Positions 1 to 8,749 of a stretch of 15,273 nt of DNA are shown here, piece by piece (position 1 is the stretch's first letter; each line of letters starts with the position of its first letter). A model generated the notes under the pieces. The model made no database searches. It was given only the letters and a program-made list of their open reading frames with translations, and had not been told where the DNA came from. The position numbers were made by a program, and so were the translations under genes. Source of the DNA: DASSUC01 sp035649895 (GTDB lineage: Bacteria; Actinomycetota; Actinomycetes; Mycobacteriales; Micromonosporaceae); contig DASRIS010000053.1 of NCBI GenBank assembly GCA_035649895.1, forward strand, positions 1 to 15,273, in the 5' to 3' direction.

Positions 1-963
1 CCGGCGAGGACATGCAAGACTGCACAGGCAACGGGGCGCTCCCAACCGATGTCGTTCTTGGTCGAACCTCGGTTATAGAGCAGCCCCGTTGCCCATCCAA
101 CCCGCCACACCGGACACCCACCCCGGCTGTGGGTCACACCCCACCAGTGGCTACCCACCGTGACCGCCCGGGACAAGGCGACCCCACCCGTCCCGTCTCC
201 GAACCGCCCGAGCCTTGCCTACCTACAGTGGCAAATCCAGGTCCAGACCCACCTGACCGTCCAGAAGATCGTTGACGGTGACCGGCCGCTTCGCCATAAG
301 GACACCTCCCCAACGACCAGGTGCCCGCCGTACCAACCGATCAACCAACCGCAACCTCATGACGCACAGCAACCACCCACCTCGACGGTCCGAGGCGAAG
401 CCTCTTTAGCAAGGCGTCCAGCTCCGATGGGCAACGCACCGGCGACACACCCCGAAGAGGAGGCATCCGACGCCGGAAGGCAACGCTGACGAGGCAGTGA
501 TAAGCAGCCGGAACAGGCTGTCACGCCGAGTCGGATAATTGACAATAGCGGGTCCACCGGGCCCGCCGGTCAGCATGCCCGAGCACATTCCCGGCGCGCC
601 GGCCGACCGCGGACGCGGCCCCCGGCACGCTCTTCCCACCAGATCCGATGCTCGAAAGCCCTTGGGGCAAGCCGGAAAGCCGGCGCTGTCCCTGCGACTC
701 CGGTGGTCAAGTCTGGCCGAACGTACGGTGCCGCCAGATGGCGGAGATAACGATTATTTGATCGGCCGGAAGTGCTCAGGTAATGCCTTCTCGCTGTTGT
801 TGCCGCCCAGCCGCCAGTGGCCTCGGTCGGCGAGGTTCTCGCGGTGCTGAAAAGCCGCGATAACCACGGCGCGGTAACCCGAAAGGGTGAATCCAGTTTC
901 TGTTGAGGTGGGTCCGCATCTCATGATCAGTGTCATTGCCATATCGCCGTCTGGAGCCCGCCG
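1..963. other. Gene-free leader region upstream of the operon
   Basis: No reading frame here has both a ribosome binding site and a recognisable protein. The first 480 bases are strikingly C-rich on the plus strand. The frame from the GTG at 160 to 489 has mostly G/C third positions over its first 45 codons or so, but it has no Shine-Dalgarno and turns into low-complexity Pro/Gln/Thr, so at most it is a decayed gene fragment. A perfect 11-base inverted repeat lies at 27-37 and 83-93. The most AT-rich stretches are around 532-548 (containing TTGACA at 539-544, with no good -10 box at the proper spacing) and 742-762. The operon promoter is presumably in the last 200-250 bases, but I cannot place it. 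Confidence 0.5.
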
Positions 964-2052
964 GTGTCGTCCCTGAAAAGATCCGCGGCCTGGAGCGCCC
1001 TGCTGATCTCCGCGCTCTGGTTGCCGGCCACGCTGGTGGCGGCCACCTCCGCCGCGGCCGATCCCGCCCAGACCGTCGAGCCCCGTCCCCTTCGCGTGGT
1101 CATCCTGGTGGACGAGTCGGGCTCGCTGAGCCCGGCGGACGTGACTGCGGAGCAGCACGCTGCCGCGCTGATCGCCCTGAGCGAGTTCTCGCCATCCTCC
1201 CAGGTCGCGGTCGTCGGGTTCGGCAGCTCAAACGGCCCCGGCCAGAGCCCGGTCGACGTGGTCTGCCCGATGACCAGAGTGGACAGCCAGCTCAACCGGG
1301 ACTCGCTGGCGGGGTGCGTGCGCAAGCTGCACCGGCGCACCCCGAACGAGGGCGATGACACCGACTTCGCCAACGCCTTCAACCAGGCGCTCAGCCTCCT
1401 GGCGACGCCCGACGCCACCGACCACGAAAAGGTGATCTTCCTGATGACCGACGGCGCCCTCGATGTCGAGGACAGCCCGTCCTGGGGGGCGATCAAGGCG
1501 AACCGCAACGACGCCGCCCGCGCCAAGATGGACGAGTACCTGGACACGGCGAGGACCAACGGCATCCAGGTCTGGCCTCTGGGCTTCGGCAGCTTGATCG
1601 ACCGGTCTCAGCTCGAGGCCTTCGCCGCCGCCGGTTCGCAGCAGACCTGCCGCCCCGATGCGCCCAAGCCCGCCTCACGGGTGGTGTCCAGCCAGGCGGA
1701 CGTGGCGTACACCATGCTCAACGCGTTCGCCGCCGCCGGCTGCCGCGACGTCGTCGAGCCGGTCACCCGACCGCTGCCCACCGGGCACACGGTCGACCTC
1801 TTCGTGGACGTGCCGGCCATCACCACCGACGGGTCCATCGCGGTGGTCAAGCACGACCCACGCATCTCGGTCAGCTACTTCGCGCCCGGCGAGGAGAAGG
1901 CGGTGTCCAAGGCGGGCAGAGCCGGCGGCTCCGAGTACTCGGTGAGCGGGGAGAACAGCCCGGTCGAGGTGCTGCGGATCCGCAACCCACTGCCCGGCCG
2001 CTGGCGGGTCCAGCTCATCTCAGGCCCGGTCAGAACGTCACCGCCACGGTGA
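964..2052 (+). CDS. Secreted vWA-domain protein, N-terminal part (frameshifted)
   Basis: This is the N-terminal 362 residues of an extracytoplasmic von Willebrand factor A protein. The GTG start at 964 is preceded by GGAG at 953-956, and the frame is closed upstream by a stop at 904. Residues 1-32 are a signal peptide with a basic start (LKR), a hydrophobic core and Ala-rich end. The vWA domain follows at about 43-250 and keeps a complete metal-binding MIDAS: D50-x-S52-x-S54, T133 in the DDTD motif and D163 in MTDG. Residues 250-350 look like the start of a beta-rich region. The last eleven codons differ from the expected protein: inserting one G at 2028-2029 would give GPGQNVTATVIWQG and run straight into the next frame. 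The two parts are therefore most likely one gene of about 757 codons, truncated by a real mutation or a sequencing error. vWA proteins with an intact MIDAS usually bind protein ligands through a divalent metal; the ligand is unknown. Confidence 0.88.
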   Translation: MSSLKRSAAWSALLISALWLPATLVAATSAAADPAQTVEPRPLRVVILVDESGSLSPADVTAEQHAAALIALSEFSPSSQVAVVGFGSSNGPGQSPVDVVCPMTRVDSQLNRDSLAGCVRKLHRRTPNEGDDTDFANAFNQALSLLATPDATDHEKVIFLMTDGALDVEDSPSWGAIKANRNDAARAKMDEYLDTARTNGIQVWPLGFGSLIDRSQLEAFAAAGSQQTCRPDAPKPASRVVSSQADVAYTMLNAFAAAGCRDVVEPVTRPLPTGHTVDLFVDVPAITTDGSIAVVKHDPRISVSYFAPGEEKAVSKAGRAGGSEYSVSGENSPVEVLRIRNPLPGRWRVQLISGPVRTSPPR

Positions 2053-3236
2053 TCTGGCAGGGGAACATCCGCTCCGACCTGACCGTCCGGCCCCCACAGC
2101 CGCAGGCGGGCGAGTCCGTCACGGTCTCGCTGACCATCCGTACCCGGGCCAGGCTGCTGACCGATCGGGCTGCGCTGAGCTCGTTGCAGGTGGGCGTACA
2201 GCTGACCGGGAGCGGGTTCACCCCCGTCCTGGTGCCGGTGCACGACGACGGGAAGGGGCCTGACACAAGGGCCGGCGACGGGGAGTACAACGGCACGATC
2301 GCGGTGCCCAGCACCGCCGCCGGAGACCTCACCTTCACCAGTGTCGTCTCCGGTCCGGGGATCGCCGACGCCCACGTGCCGTTCCACACCACCATCCCGC
2401 CGCAGCCACGCGCCGTCGCCGCCGGGATCAACCTCACCGTGCCGGAGCGCGTCACGCCGGGGGGCGGCATCGAGGGCACCATCGTCGCGCGCAACACGTC
2501 AGCGGCGCCCGCTACGGTGCGCATCTCCCTGTCCGACTTTGACGAGGGCACCGTCGCCAGCCTGGCCTCGGCTGCGACCGTCGAGATCGGGCCGTCCGCC
2601 CAGATCCAGGTGCCGCTGCACATCGTCTTCGGTGGGTCGACCCGGCGCGGCTGGAACCACCTCGTGGTCGCCGTGGTCGACGCCCGCGACCCGGCCGTCC
2701 AGTACGACGTGCGCCCGGTCACCGTCAACGTCCAGCCCCCGCCCGGGTGGTCGCAGCGCTACCGCTGGCCCATCATCGCCGCCGGCGCCCTCACCGTCCT
2801 GCTCATCGCGGCGCTCGCCATGCGGGCGGTCCACCGGCGGCGCCGGCTGGACGCGCGTGGCCTGGTCGCCATGCTCTACCGCGATGGCCGCGAGACCTGG
2901 CTGCGGGCGCCCGATACGCCCAGCCGCGAGTTCCGCTTCATCATCCGCGACGAGGCGTCGTCCGCGCCCCGGCTGGACGCCGCCCGGGACAGCGATGACG
3001 CGTGCGTCCTGCGTCGGCGCCCCGACGGGCTGGTAGATCTGCAGACCCCGTCCGGCATCCGCGCGGTGCTGCCGCCGGAGACGCCGGAGCCGATCGGCAA
3101 CGGGCTCGGCCTGGCCTACCGCGACGAGCGCAGCGTCCACCTCGACCCGTGGCAGACCCCGGACACCGGCGCGGACGGTACGGCGCCAGGCCGGCCCGAG
3201 GGATCGTCCGACCAGTACGACGACCTGCTCAGCTAG
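2049..3236 (+). CDS. Membrane-anchored C-terminal part of the vWA protein
   Basis: This frame continues the vWA protein after the apparent deletion near 2028. If translated independently it would start at the GTG at 2049, overlapping the previous stop by four bases, but no Shine-Dalgarno precedes that codon, so it is better read as the rest of one protein. Residues 1-235 are beta-rich. They include a stretch resembling choice-of-anchor or Ig-like modules (conserved-looking VHDDGKGPDTRAGDGEYNG at about 68-86) and a second Ig-like block before the membrane. A transmembrane helix at about 240-258 is followed by an Arg-rich stop-transfer segment (HRRRRLD), leaving about 130 cytoplasmic residues that look globular, beta-rich and unrecognised. 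The whole protein would be type I: signal peptide, outside vWA plus Ig-like region, one membrane pass and an inside domain. This makes it the only operon product positioned to sense or bind something outside the cell. It ends 36 bases before the tubulin-like gene. Confidence 0.82.
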   Translation: MIWQGNIRSDLTVRPPQPQAGESVTVSLTIRTRARLLTDRAALSSLQVGVQLTGSGFTPVLVPVHDDGKGPDTRAGDGEYNGTIAVPSTAAGDLTFTSVVSGPGIADAHVPFHTTIPPQPRAVAAGINLTVPERVTPGGGIEGTIVARNTSAAPATVRISLSDFDEGTVASLASAATVEIGPSAQIQVPLHIVFGGSTRRGWNHLVVAVVDARDPAVQYDVRPVTVNVQPPPGWSQRYRWPIIAAGALTVLLIAALAMRAVHRRRRLDARGLVAMLYRDGRETWLRAPDTPSREFRFIIRDEASSAPRLDAARDSDDACVLRRRPDGLVDLQTPSGIRAVLPPETPEPIGNGLGLAYRDERSVHLDPWQTPDTGADGTAPGRPEGSSDQYDDLLS

Positions 3237-3272
3237 CAAAAGTTGCCCAGCGAAGAAAGGAACCCTCCGTCG

Positions 3273-6200
3273 ATGAGCGAGTACCAGCCGATGAAGATCT
3301 ACCAGCCGATGCTCTTCGTCGGCCTGGGCGGCACCGGCTGCCTCATCGGGGCTGAGCTGGAGCGCCGGCTGCGCGAGGAGCTGTGCGGGCCGGACGGCAC
3401 CGCCCTGGTGGACCGGATGGCGGGCAAGGACTTCCTGCCCTTCCAGCTGCCCACCTGCCTGCAGTTCGTCTACGCCGACCTCAACGAGGCCGAGCTGTCG
3501 CGCATGCGCAGCCGGGTCGTGACAACAGACGAGCACGCCCAGGCGGCCGAGCGCACGCTGCACCTGGCGCGGGAGCTGGTCCCCGCGCACGACACCTATC
3601 CCGAGGTTGCCCGCAGCCTGCGCCTGAACGTCAACGGGTTCGTGGAAGGCTGGCTGCCGCCACCGGCCGGGGAGCCACGGGTCGCACCGCTGAGCCGCGG
3701 CGCCGGGCAGATGCCGACCGTGGGTCGGGCCGCGCTCTTCGAGACGTTCCGGCAGGGCACCGCGGTGGCGCGGCGGCCGATCACCGAGGCGATCGGGCTG
3801 ATCAGCAAGTCCGGCGGTGAGCTGCAGTCGCTCGGCGGCCAGCTGCGCGGCTCCTGTGACGTGTTCGTGGCGTTCTCGGTGGCTGGCGGCACGGGCAGCG
3901 GCATCTTCTACGACTACCTGCACCTGATCGGCGATGCCCTGCAGCGGGAGGGGTACAAGGCGCAGATCTACCCGCTCGTCCTGATGCCCTCGGCGTTCGA
4001 GGACGGCATGGGCGGCGGGCGGCGGGCGCGGCTGAACGCCGGCCGGGCGTTGCTGGACCTCTTCCGGCTGATCGATGACCAGAACGGTCAGCACGCCGGG
4101 GTCGACCTCAACGACGTCGGCGTGTCCGGCGCGCTGGCAGTGCGCTACCCGGTAGAGGGTGAGATCCGGCTGCGCCCATCCACCGTGCAGACCGCGTTCC
4201 TGTTCAGCAAGAGCGCCGGGGTGGAGCGCGACGACCTGCACCGGTCGGTCGTCTCGCTGGTCCTGTCGCTGGTGGCCACCGCGCAGGAGACCAATGACGA
4301 GGTGGCCCGGCCAGCCGACCGCATCTACCAGTCGTTCGCCGATGACTTCATCAACCGCGGTGTCGAGCGGGAGGTCATCGCGTCCTCCGGGGTGGGCAAC
4401 CGCGGCGTGTCCACCAGCGTCGTGGCCTCGATGACCGTGCCGGTTGACGACCTGGCCGACATCATCAGCTCGCGGCTGCTCGCCGAGGCGGTCGCCGAGC
4501 TCGCGGTGCCCGCTCCCGGCCGGTCCGAGGCGAACCGGCCGTACATCGAGCGGTTCTTCGGCGCGAGCGAGCTCGACCCGTTGCGCCTGCGTACGCCTCT
4601 GCCCTTCAACGAGCCGGCGGTGGCCAAGGGCGCCGATGCTATCCTGCGCGCGCTGCGCAACCGGGTCCGGGTGATGGAGGCGAGCCTCGACTCGCTGGAG
4701 AAGCAGGTCGTCGAGCGGTGCGGGGCGCTGGCCGTGGGATTCAACCCGGAGCGGGCGGTGGAGCAGCTGCTCACCCAGGTCGACCTGTTCCGGCTGCGCC
4801 GGGTCGTGCTCGGCGACCCCCGGCTGCCGGAGGCCCTGGATCGCGCCGGTTTCGTCGGTGTGCTCGAGCGCCGGCGTACCGAGCCGGTGCCGCCGGACGG
4901 GGTGAAGATGAGCCCGCCTCAGCCCGGAGAGCTGAGGAACAAGCTGCTGGGGATCAGCCGGATCCGGTGGGGGGACCCGGTGGTGCAGCAGATGGTCAAG
5001 GCTCAGGACGCCTGGTACCGGTGGCGCTCGCAGCGCGCCTGGCACCTGGCCTGGGCCGAGCAGACCCCGCGGTGGGAGCGCAAGGTGCGTTCGCTGCGCC
5101 GGGACCTGGAGACGGTCACCGACGCCTTCCTGGAGCACGCCAACCTCGACCGCTCCCGGTTCACCACGCGCGTACGCGATCTGTACCGGCCGCGTACCGG
5201 GGTCTCCTACCTGCTGCCTCCACACGGCGGGGACCTGGAGCTGTTCTACCAGAACACGCTGCGCCGCTACATCCAGCTGCGGGGCGACCAGCACCGGCTC
5301 ATCCCGACCTCCACCCCGGCCCAGGTGGTCAACGCGATCATCGGCCCGGACGGGTGGCGGGAGGCCTACACCATCAGCACCCAGAGGAGCCCCGCGCACG
5401 CCGCGGCACGCATCCGGGACCTGCTCAAGCAGGAGGTCAAGCAGCTCTTCCGGAACGTGGAGCCCGGCGAGCAGCCGCTGCTGCCCGCACTGGCCGACCT
5501 GCTACTGGCCGCTGTGGGCAAGGCGCGGGTGGCCATCGCCGACGAGGACCTGGCGCAGTTCCGGCAGAAGGTCGCGGCCCTGGTGCCGGGTGGCTTCTCG
5601 CCACAGGGAGCTGGGCCGATGAAGGTGCTCGTCTCCTACGCCTCACCGGCCAAGGACGGTGACGTCGAGGGCTACCTGGACAAGGAGATCTACCTGCCGC
5701 GCGGTGGCGAGGTGCAGATGGAGTTCCGGCCGGTGGACGCCGAGTCGATCACGGTGGTCTTCTTCCGTACGTCGATGGCGGTGACCGAGGTTCCGGAGCT
5801 GCGCGAGGTGTTGCGTACCTGGGCCGGCGCGGTGGACCACGAGGAGCCGCAGGACTTCCTGCGCTGGCGCCAGCGGCTCGGCTATGACTTCGGCTATCTG
5901 ATGACCTCCGAGGAGCACCGGGTCCGGATCATGCAGCGGTTCCTGTGCGCCCTGTGGAACGGGCGGGTGGTGCCGCGGGGGGACAACGTCGAGTCGCCTG
6001 AGTCCATCGAGGTGCGGCTCGGAGTCGAGAACGCGGTCTCGATGCAGCTGCGGCTCTCCCCGTTCGGTAACGCCTCGTCCTGGGGCAGCCTGCTGCGCGG
6101 GTACGAGGACTGGACGATCACCGACGACCAGCCCATCCGCCGGGAGTTCTGCGAGCGGCTCATGCAGACCCTGCCGGATGGCCTGGAAGCGGCCCCCCGT

Positions 6201-6425
6201 CCACCCGCACAGCTCTACGGCGTGCTGCGACGCATGCAGGAGGAGCAGATCGCCGTGCTGGACGCGATGGTCGGCCGGGTCCCCTCGGCCGGCGGGGGGT
6301 TCCTTGGCCTGCTCCGCGGGTTCTGGGCCCAGACCCTGCCGGACGCGCTGGATCTGACATTCGTGGGCGTCAACCGCCCGGTGGCGGGCAGCCTGCGCGA
6401 GCTGGAAGGCGTCGTGGGCTGGTGA
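3273..6425 (+). CDS. Tubulin/FtsZ-like GTPase family protein (Tubulin_2-like)
   Basis: This is a 1050-residue protein with a tubulin-like N-terminal nucleotide-binding fold. The ATG at 3273 is chosen because GAAAGGA lies at 3255-3261; a TTG at 3243 would lengthen it by ten unconvincing residues. Near the N-terminus a first glycine-rich loop, GLGGTG (17-22), follows a hydrophobic strand. The tubulin signature appears as SVAGGTGSG (202-210), after the strand VFVAF and before an aromatic helix; the first glycine of the classical GGGTGSG is alanine here. A conserved-looking LVLMPSAF strand follows at about 238-245. The remaining 700 or so residues are largely helical and charged, with no family I recognise, so the protein is far longer than FtsZ (about 350-450). 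It has no membrane segment and should be cytoplasmic. Tubulin-superfamily members bind GTP and polymerise, but polymerisation here is inferred. FtsZ-like families encoded near vWA genes have been proposed to act in membrane remodelling. Its stop overlaps the next start (GTGA). Confidence 0.85.
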   Translation: MSEYQPMKIYQPMLFVGLGGTGCLIGAELERRLREELCGPDGTALVDRMAGKDFLPFQLPTCLQFVYADLNEAELSRMRSRVVTTDEHAQAAERTLHLARELVPAHDTYPEVARSLRLNVNGFVEGWLPPPAGEPRVAPLSRGAGQMPTVGRAALFETFRQGTAVARRPITEAIGLISKSGGELQSLGGQLRGSCDVFVAFSVAGGTGSGIFYDYLHLIGDALQREGYKAQIYPLVLMPSAFEDGMGGGRRARLNAGRALLDLFRLIDDQNGQHAGVDLNDVGVSGALAVRYPVEGEIRLRPSTVQTAFLFSKSAGVERDDLHRSVVSLVLSLVATAQETNDEVARPADRIYQSFADDFINRGVEREVIASSGVGNRGVSTSVVASMTVPVDDLADIISSRLLAEAVAELAVPAPGRSEANRPYIERFFGASELDPLRLRTPLPFNEPAVAKGADAILRALRNRVRVMEASLDSLEKQVVERCGALAVGFNPERAVEQLLTQVDLFRLRRVVLGDPRLPEALDRAGFVGVLERRRTEPVPPDGVKMSPPQPGELRNKLLGISRIRWGDPVVQQMVKAQDAWYRWRSQRAWHLAWAEQTPRWERKVRSLRRDLETVTDAFLEHANLDRSRFTTRVRDLYRPRTGVSYLLPPHGGDLELFYQNTLRRYIQLRGDQHRLIPTSTPAQVVNAIIGPDGWREAYTISTQRSPAHAAARIRDLLKQEVKQLFRNVEPGEQPLLPALADLLLAAVGKARVAIADEDLAQFRQKVAALVPGGFSPQGAGPMKVLVSYASPAKDGDVEGYLDKEIYLPRGGEVQMEFRPVDAESITVVFFRTSMAVTEVPELREVLRTWAGAVDHEEPQDFLRWRQRLGYDFGYLMTSEEHRVRIMQRFLCALWNGRVVPRGDNVESPESIEVRLGVENAVSMQLRLSPFGNASSWGSLLRGYEDWTITDDQPIRREFCERLMQTLPDGLEAAPRPPAQLYGVLRRMQEEQIAVLDAMVGRVPSAGGGFLGLLRGFWAQTLPDALDLTFVGVNRPVAGSLRELEGVVGW

Positions 6426-8749
6426 GCGAGGCGACGTCCGATGCCGGTGTCGCGCTGCTGTCCCTCCGCGCGGCACCGACGGAGCTGGCCAGGGAGCGGT
6501 TCGAGGCGGCGCTGGCGGCGGCGTCACGGGCCGGCGACGATGCGTGCCGGCTGCTCCTGATCGACGACGCCGCGCGCCTGGGCGAGCACCACGATCTGTT
6601 CGAGACCATCCTGGCCTCGCGCCGGGTGGACTCGATGATCTGCCTGGCCATCGGCCCGCCAGTCGACCGGCCGCAGGGCCAGGCGCTGCGCGCGACCCCA
6701 GTCCTCACCGTCGAGTCCGTGGCGCTGCTGTGGGTGGGCGACGAGTCGGGAGTGGCGTGGCGGATGGACACCCGCGGTGCCGTACGGCCGCCCGAGGCGG
6801 TCCAGACCGATGGCTCCCAGCCGCTGTCAAGGCTGGTCGCCGCGCTGCTCACCGCGGAGGTCTTCGACCACGTCGTCGCCGCCGTGGCGCAGCTGCCGAA
6901 CCGGGCCGCCAACCCGGGGCTGCGCACCGCCGCGGGGCAGCTCGACCTCGCCACGCTGCTCGCCGGGCATGCCCAGGCGATCGCCATGGTCACCGGTCGG
7001 GACGCCGACGAGCCCACCATCGAGCGGGGCGGCCCTTCGCTGGAGAACTGCGAGCTGCTGGTCGGGGGCGACACGGTGCTACCGGGGTACGCCGGGCCGC
7101 TGCGGCCGGACTCGCCGCTGGTACGGCTGCGCGCCGAGTCCGAACGCAGCTGCCGGGAGGCCGACCGGCTGGTCCGGCAGATGGCCGGGCTGTCCGGGCT
7201 GGTCCGCCCGGCGCGATCCGGGCCGGGTGTGCTCGCCGCGGTCAGCACGGCCGGCCGGCGGCTCGGCGAGTACCACGACGCGCTCACCGACGTCCTAGAG
7301 CTCGGGGACAGCGCCGGGACGGTCGACTCATCCCGGCGGATCGAGCTGGAGCGCCAGGGCGTGTGCTGGGACCCCGTGCCCGGGCTGAATCGGTTGACCA
7401 TCGTCGCCAGGCTCCAGTCGGCAGTGGACGGGGCGATCGGCAGGTACCCGCTGCGTACGCTCGCCAGCTGGCTGCTGCTGGTCTCCGACCGGGCCATGCC
7501 CCAGGGCAGCGCGGCCCACCTGGACCGCCTCGACCGCCTCAACCCGATGGCGACCGCGCCCCGACTCAGCTCACCACCTCCGCTCCCGCTGGCGGCCGTG
7601 CCGGCACCGGCGCTCGCCGCGGTCGCGACCGGTTGCCTGCTCGCCGGGGTGGTGCCGGGCTGGTGGGGCGCGGTGGCCGGGGGCGTGTTCGCCGTGTTGT
7701 GGCTGGTCATGGTCACGGTGGCCTACCGACGCGAGGCGGCCCAGCGTGGCGAGCGCTCCGCCCGGGCGGTGCTGCGCTCCGGCCTTCTCGCCCATGCCGG
7801 CGCCGCGCTGGCCGGGCTGGCCGCGGGCCGGGCCGTGGCGGTGGCCCTGGCGCCCACGCCCCTGCTGTCCACCGTGCCGGTACGGGTGGCCACGGCCGCC
7901 GCGGCGGCGGCACTGCTCGGGTTCGCCCTGTCCCGGTGGTGGTCTGCCGCCGTCCACCAGTGGCGCACGCAGCTGCGCCTGGACCGGGCGGTGCGGGTCA
8001 TCGCCGCACAGGATGCGATCCTGCGCGAGGCCGCGCTGCGCGAGTGGGTCCTCGCTGGCCAGCGCAGCTTCCTTTCGGACGCGGCCCGCGCCATGGCGGG
8101 CGCGGTGCGCGAGGTGGCCGAGAGCCTGGACGGCTGGCGGGAACGGCACGCGTCGGACGCGGACGCCGCAGCCGCCCCCGTGGCGACCCTCGACCGGGAC
8201 GCCGTCGGCGATCTGCAGTCCCTGCTCGCCGAGGACGTCGCGGACGCCGCGCGGGCCACGCTGGCACCGTGCTGGGAGGTGCTGCGCTCCGGCGCCCTGG
8301 ACCGGGTGCGCCTCGGCGTCGCCGAGGACGCCGAGGCGTTGATGGACCAGCATCGTCAGCACCTGGCGCGGCAGAACATCGACCAGCGCCCACCATTCGC
8401 CCGCCGGGGGGACGACGCCAGGTCTCCGCGACTGGCGCAGGCATGGGGACCGCCCGGCCACCTGGCCGAGGTGGTCGGCGCGGCCAGCGATGGGCTGCTG
8501 GTCCAGCTGTGCGCCGCCGAAGATCTCCAGCTCCTCGAGCCGGGGAGGTGGGGCACGCAAGCAGTGCGCTTCGCCCCCCGCTCAACCCAGGATCTCGTGC
8601 TCGACCACGGACCGCGCGACGCCCGGCTGGACGATGTGGTCTGGACCGGGTCCGGCCATCTGGCCGGGGTCATCCGGCTGGTCGCGCTGCGCGCAGGGGC
8701 CGTCGAGCTGATCTGGCCGGAGGAGGCGCCCGATGCCCACCGCCTCTGA
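6422..8749 (+). CDS. Multi-pass membrane protein of unknown family
   Basis: I do not recognise this 775-residue protein. It starts with GTG at 6422, inside the TGA of the tubulin-like gene, so translation is probably coupled. Residues 1-375 are soluble, Ala/Leu/Arg-rich and mostly helical; the segment LLLIDDAARLGEHHDLFETIL (about 44-64) alternates like an alpha/beta fold, and residues 205-300 are charged and may be coiled. A proline-rich hinge (PRLSSPPPLP, 380-389) leads into two hydrophobic hairpins: about 390-411 with 416-434, and about 455-478 with 484-503. Residues 505-775 are soluble again, with a long amphipathic helical stretch (about 510-660) and a beta-rich end. With four passes, both large soluble domains would face the same side, presumably the cytoplasm, where they could meet the tubulin-like and GTPase products. 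No catalytic motif is visible. A role as a membrane scaffold is inference from topology and operon position only. Confidence 0.85.
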   Translation: MSEATSDAGVALLSLRAAPTELARERFEAALAAASRAGDDACRLLLIDDAARLGEHHDLFETILASRRVDSMICLAIGPPVDRPQGQALRATPVLTVESVALLWVGDESGVAWRMDTRGAVRPPEAVQTDGSQPLSRLVAALLTAEVFDHVVAAVAQLPNRAANPGLRTAAGQLDLATLLAGHAQAIAMVTGRDADEPTIERGGPSLENCELLVGGDTVLPGYAGPLRPDSPLVRLRAESERSCREADRLVRQMAGLSGLVRPARSGPGVLAAVSTAGRRLGEYHDALTDVLELGDSAGTVDSSRRIELERQGVCWDPVPGLNRLTIVARLQSAVDGAIGRYPLRTLASWLLLVSDRAMPQGSAAHLDRLDRLNPMATAPRLSSPPPLPLAAVPAPALAAVATGCLLAGVVPGWWGAVAGGVFAVLWLVMVTVAYRREAAQRGERSARAVLRSGLLAHAGAALAGLAAGRAVAVALAPTPLLSTVPVRVATAAAAAALLGFALSRWWSAAVHQWRTQLRLDRAVRVIAAQDAILREAALREWVLAGQRSFLSDAARAMAGAVREVAESLDGWRERHASDADAAAAPVATLDRDAVGDLQSLLAEDVADAARATLAPCWEVLRSGALDRVRLGVAEDAEALMDQHRQHLARQNIDQRPPFARRGDDARSPRLAQAWGPPGHLAEVVGAASDGLLVQLCAAEDLQLLEPGRWGTQAVRFAPRSTQDLVLDHGPRDARLDDVVWTGSGHLAGVIRLVALRAGAVELIWPEEAPDAHRL

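Noticed and set aside
160..489. 109-codon frame in the leader region
   Set aside because: Some coding-like bias at its start, but no Shine-Dalgarno, low-complexity second half and no recognised family; kept only as a note on the region.
539..567. TTGACA promoter for the operon
   Set aside because: The -35-like hexamer has no -10 hexamer at 16-19 bases (the stretch is GC only) and it is more than 400 bases from the first gene.
2499..5399. A 966-codon open frame on the minus strand
   Set aside because: It lies antisense to the vWA and tubulin-like genes, is low in complexity (Arg, Gln, Pro, His) and arises from the G/C third positions of the true genes.
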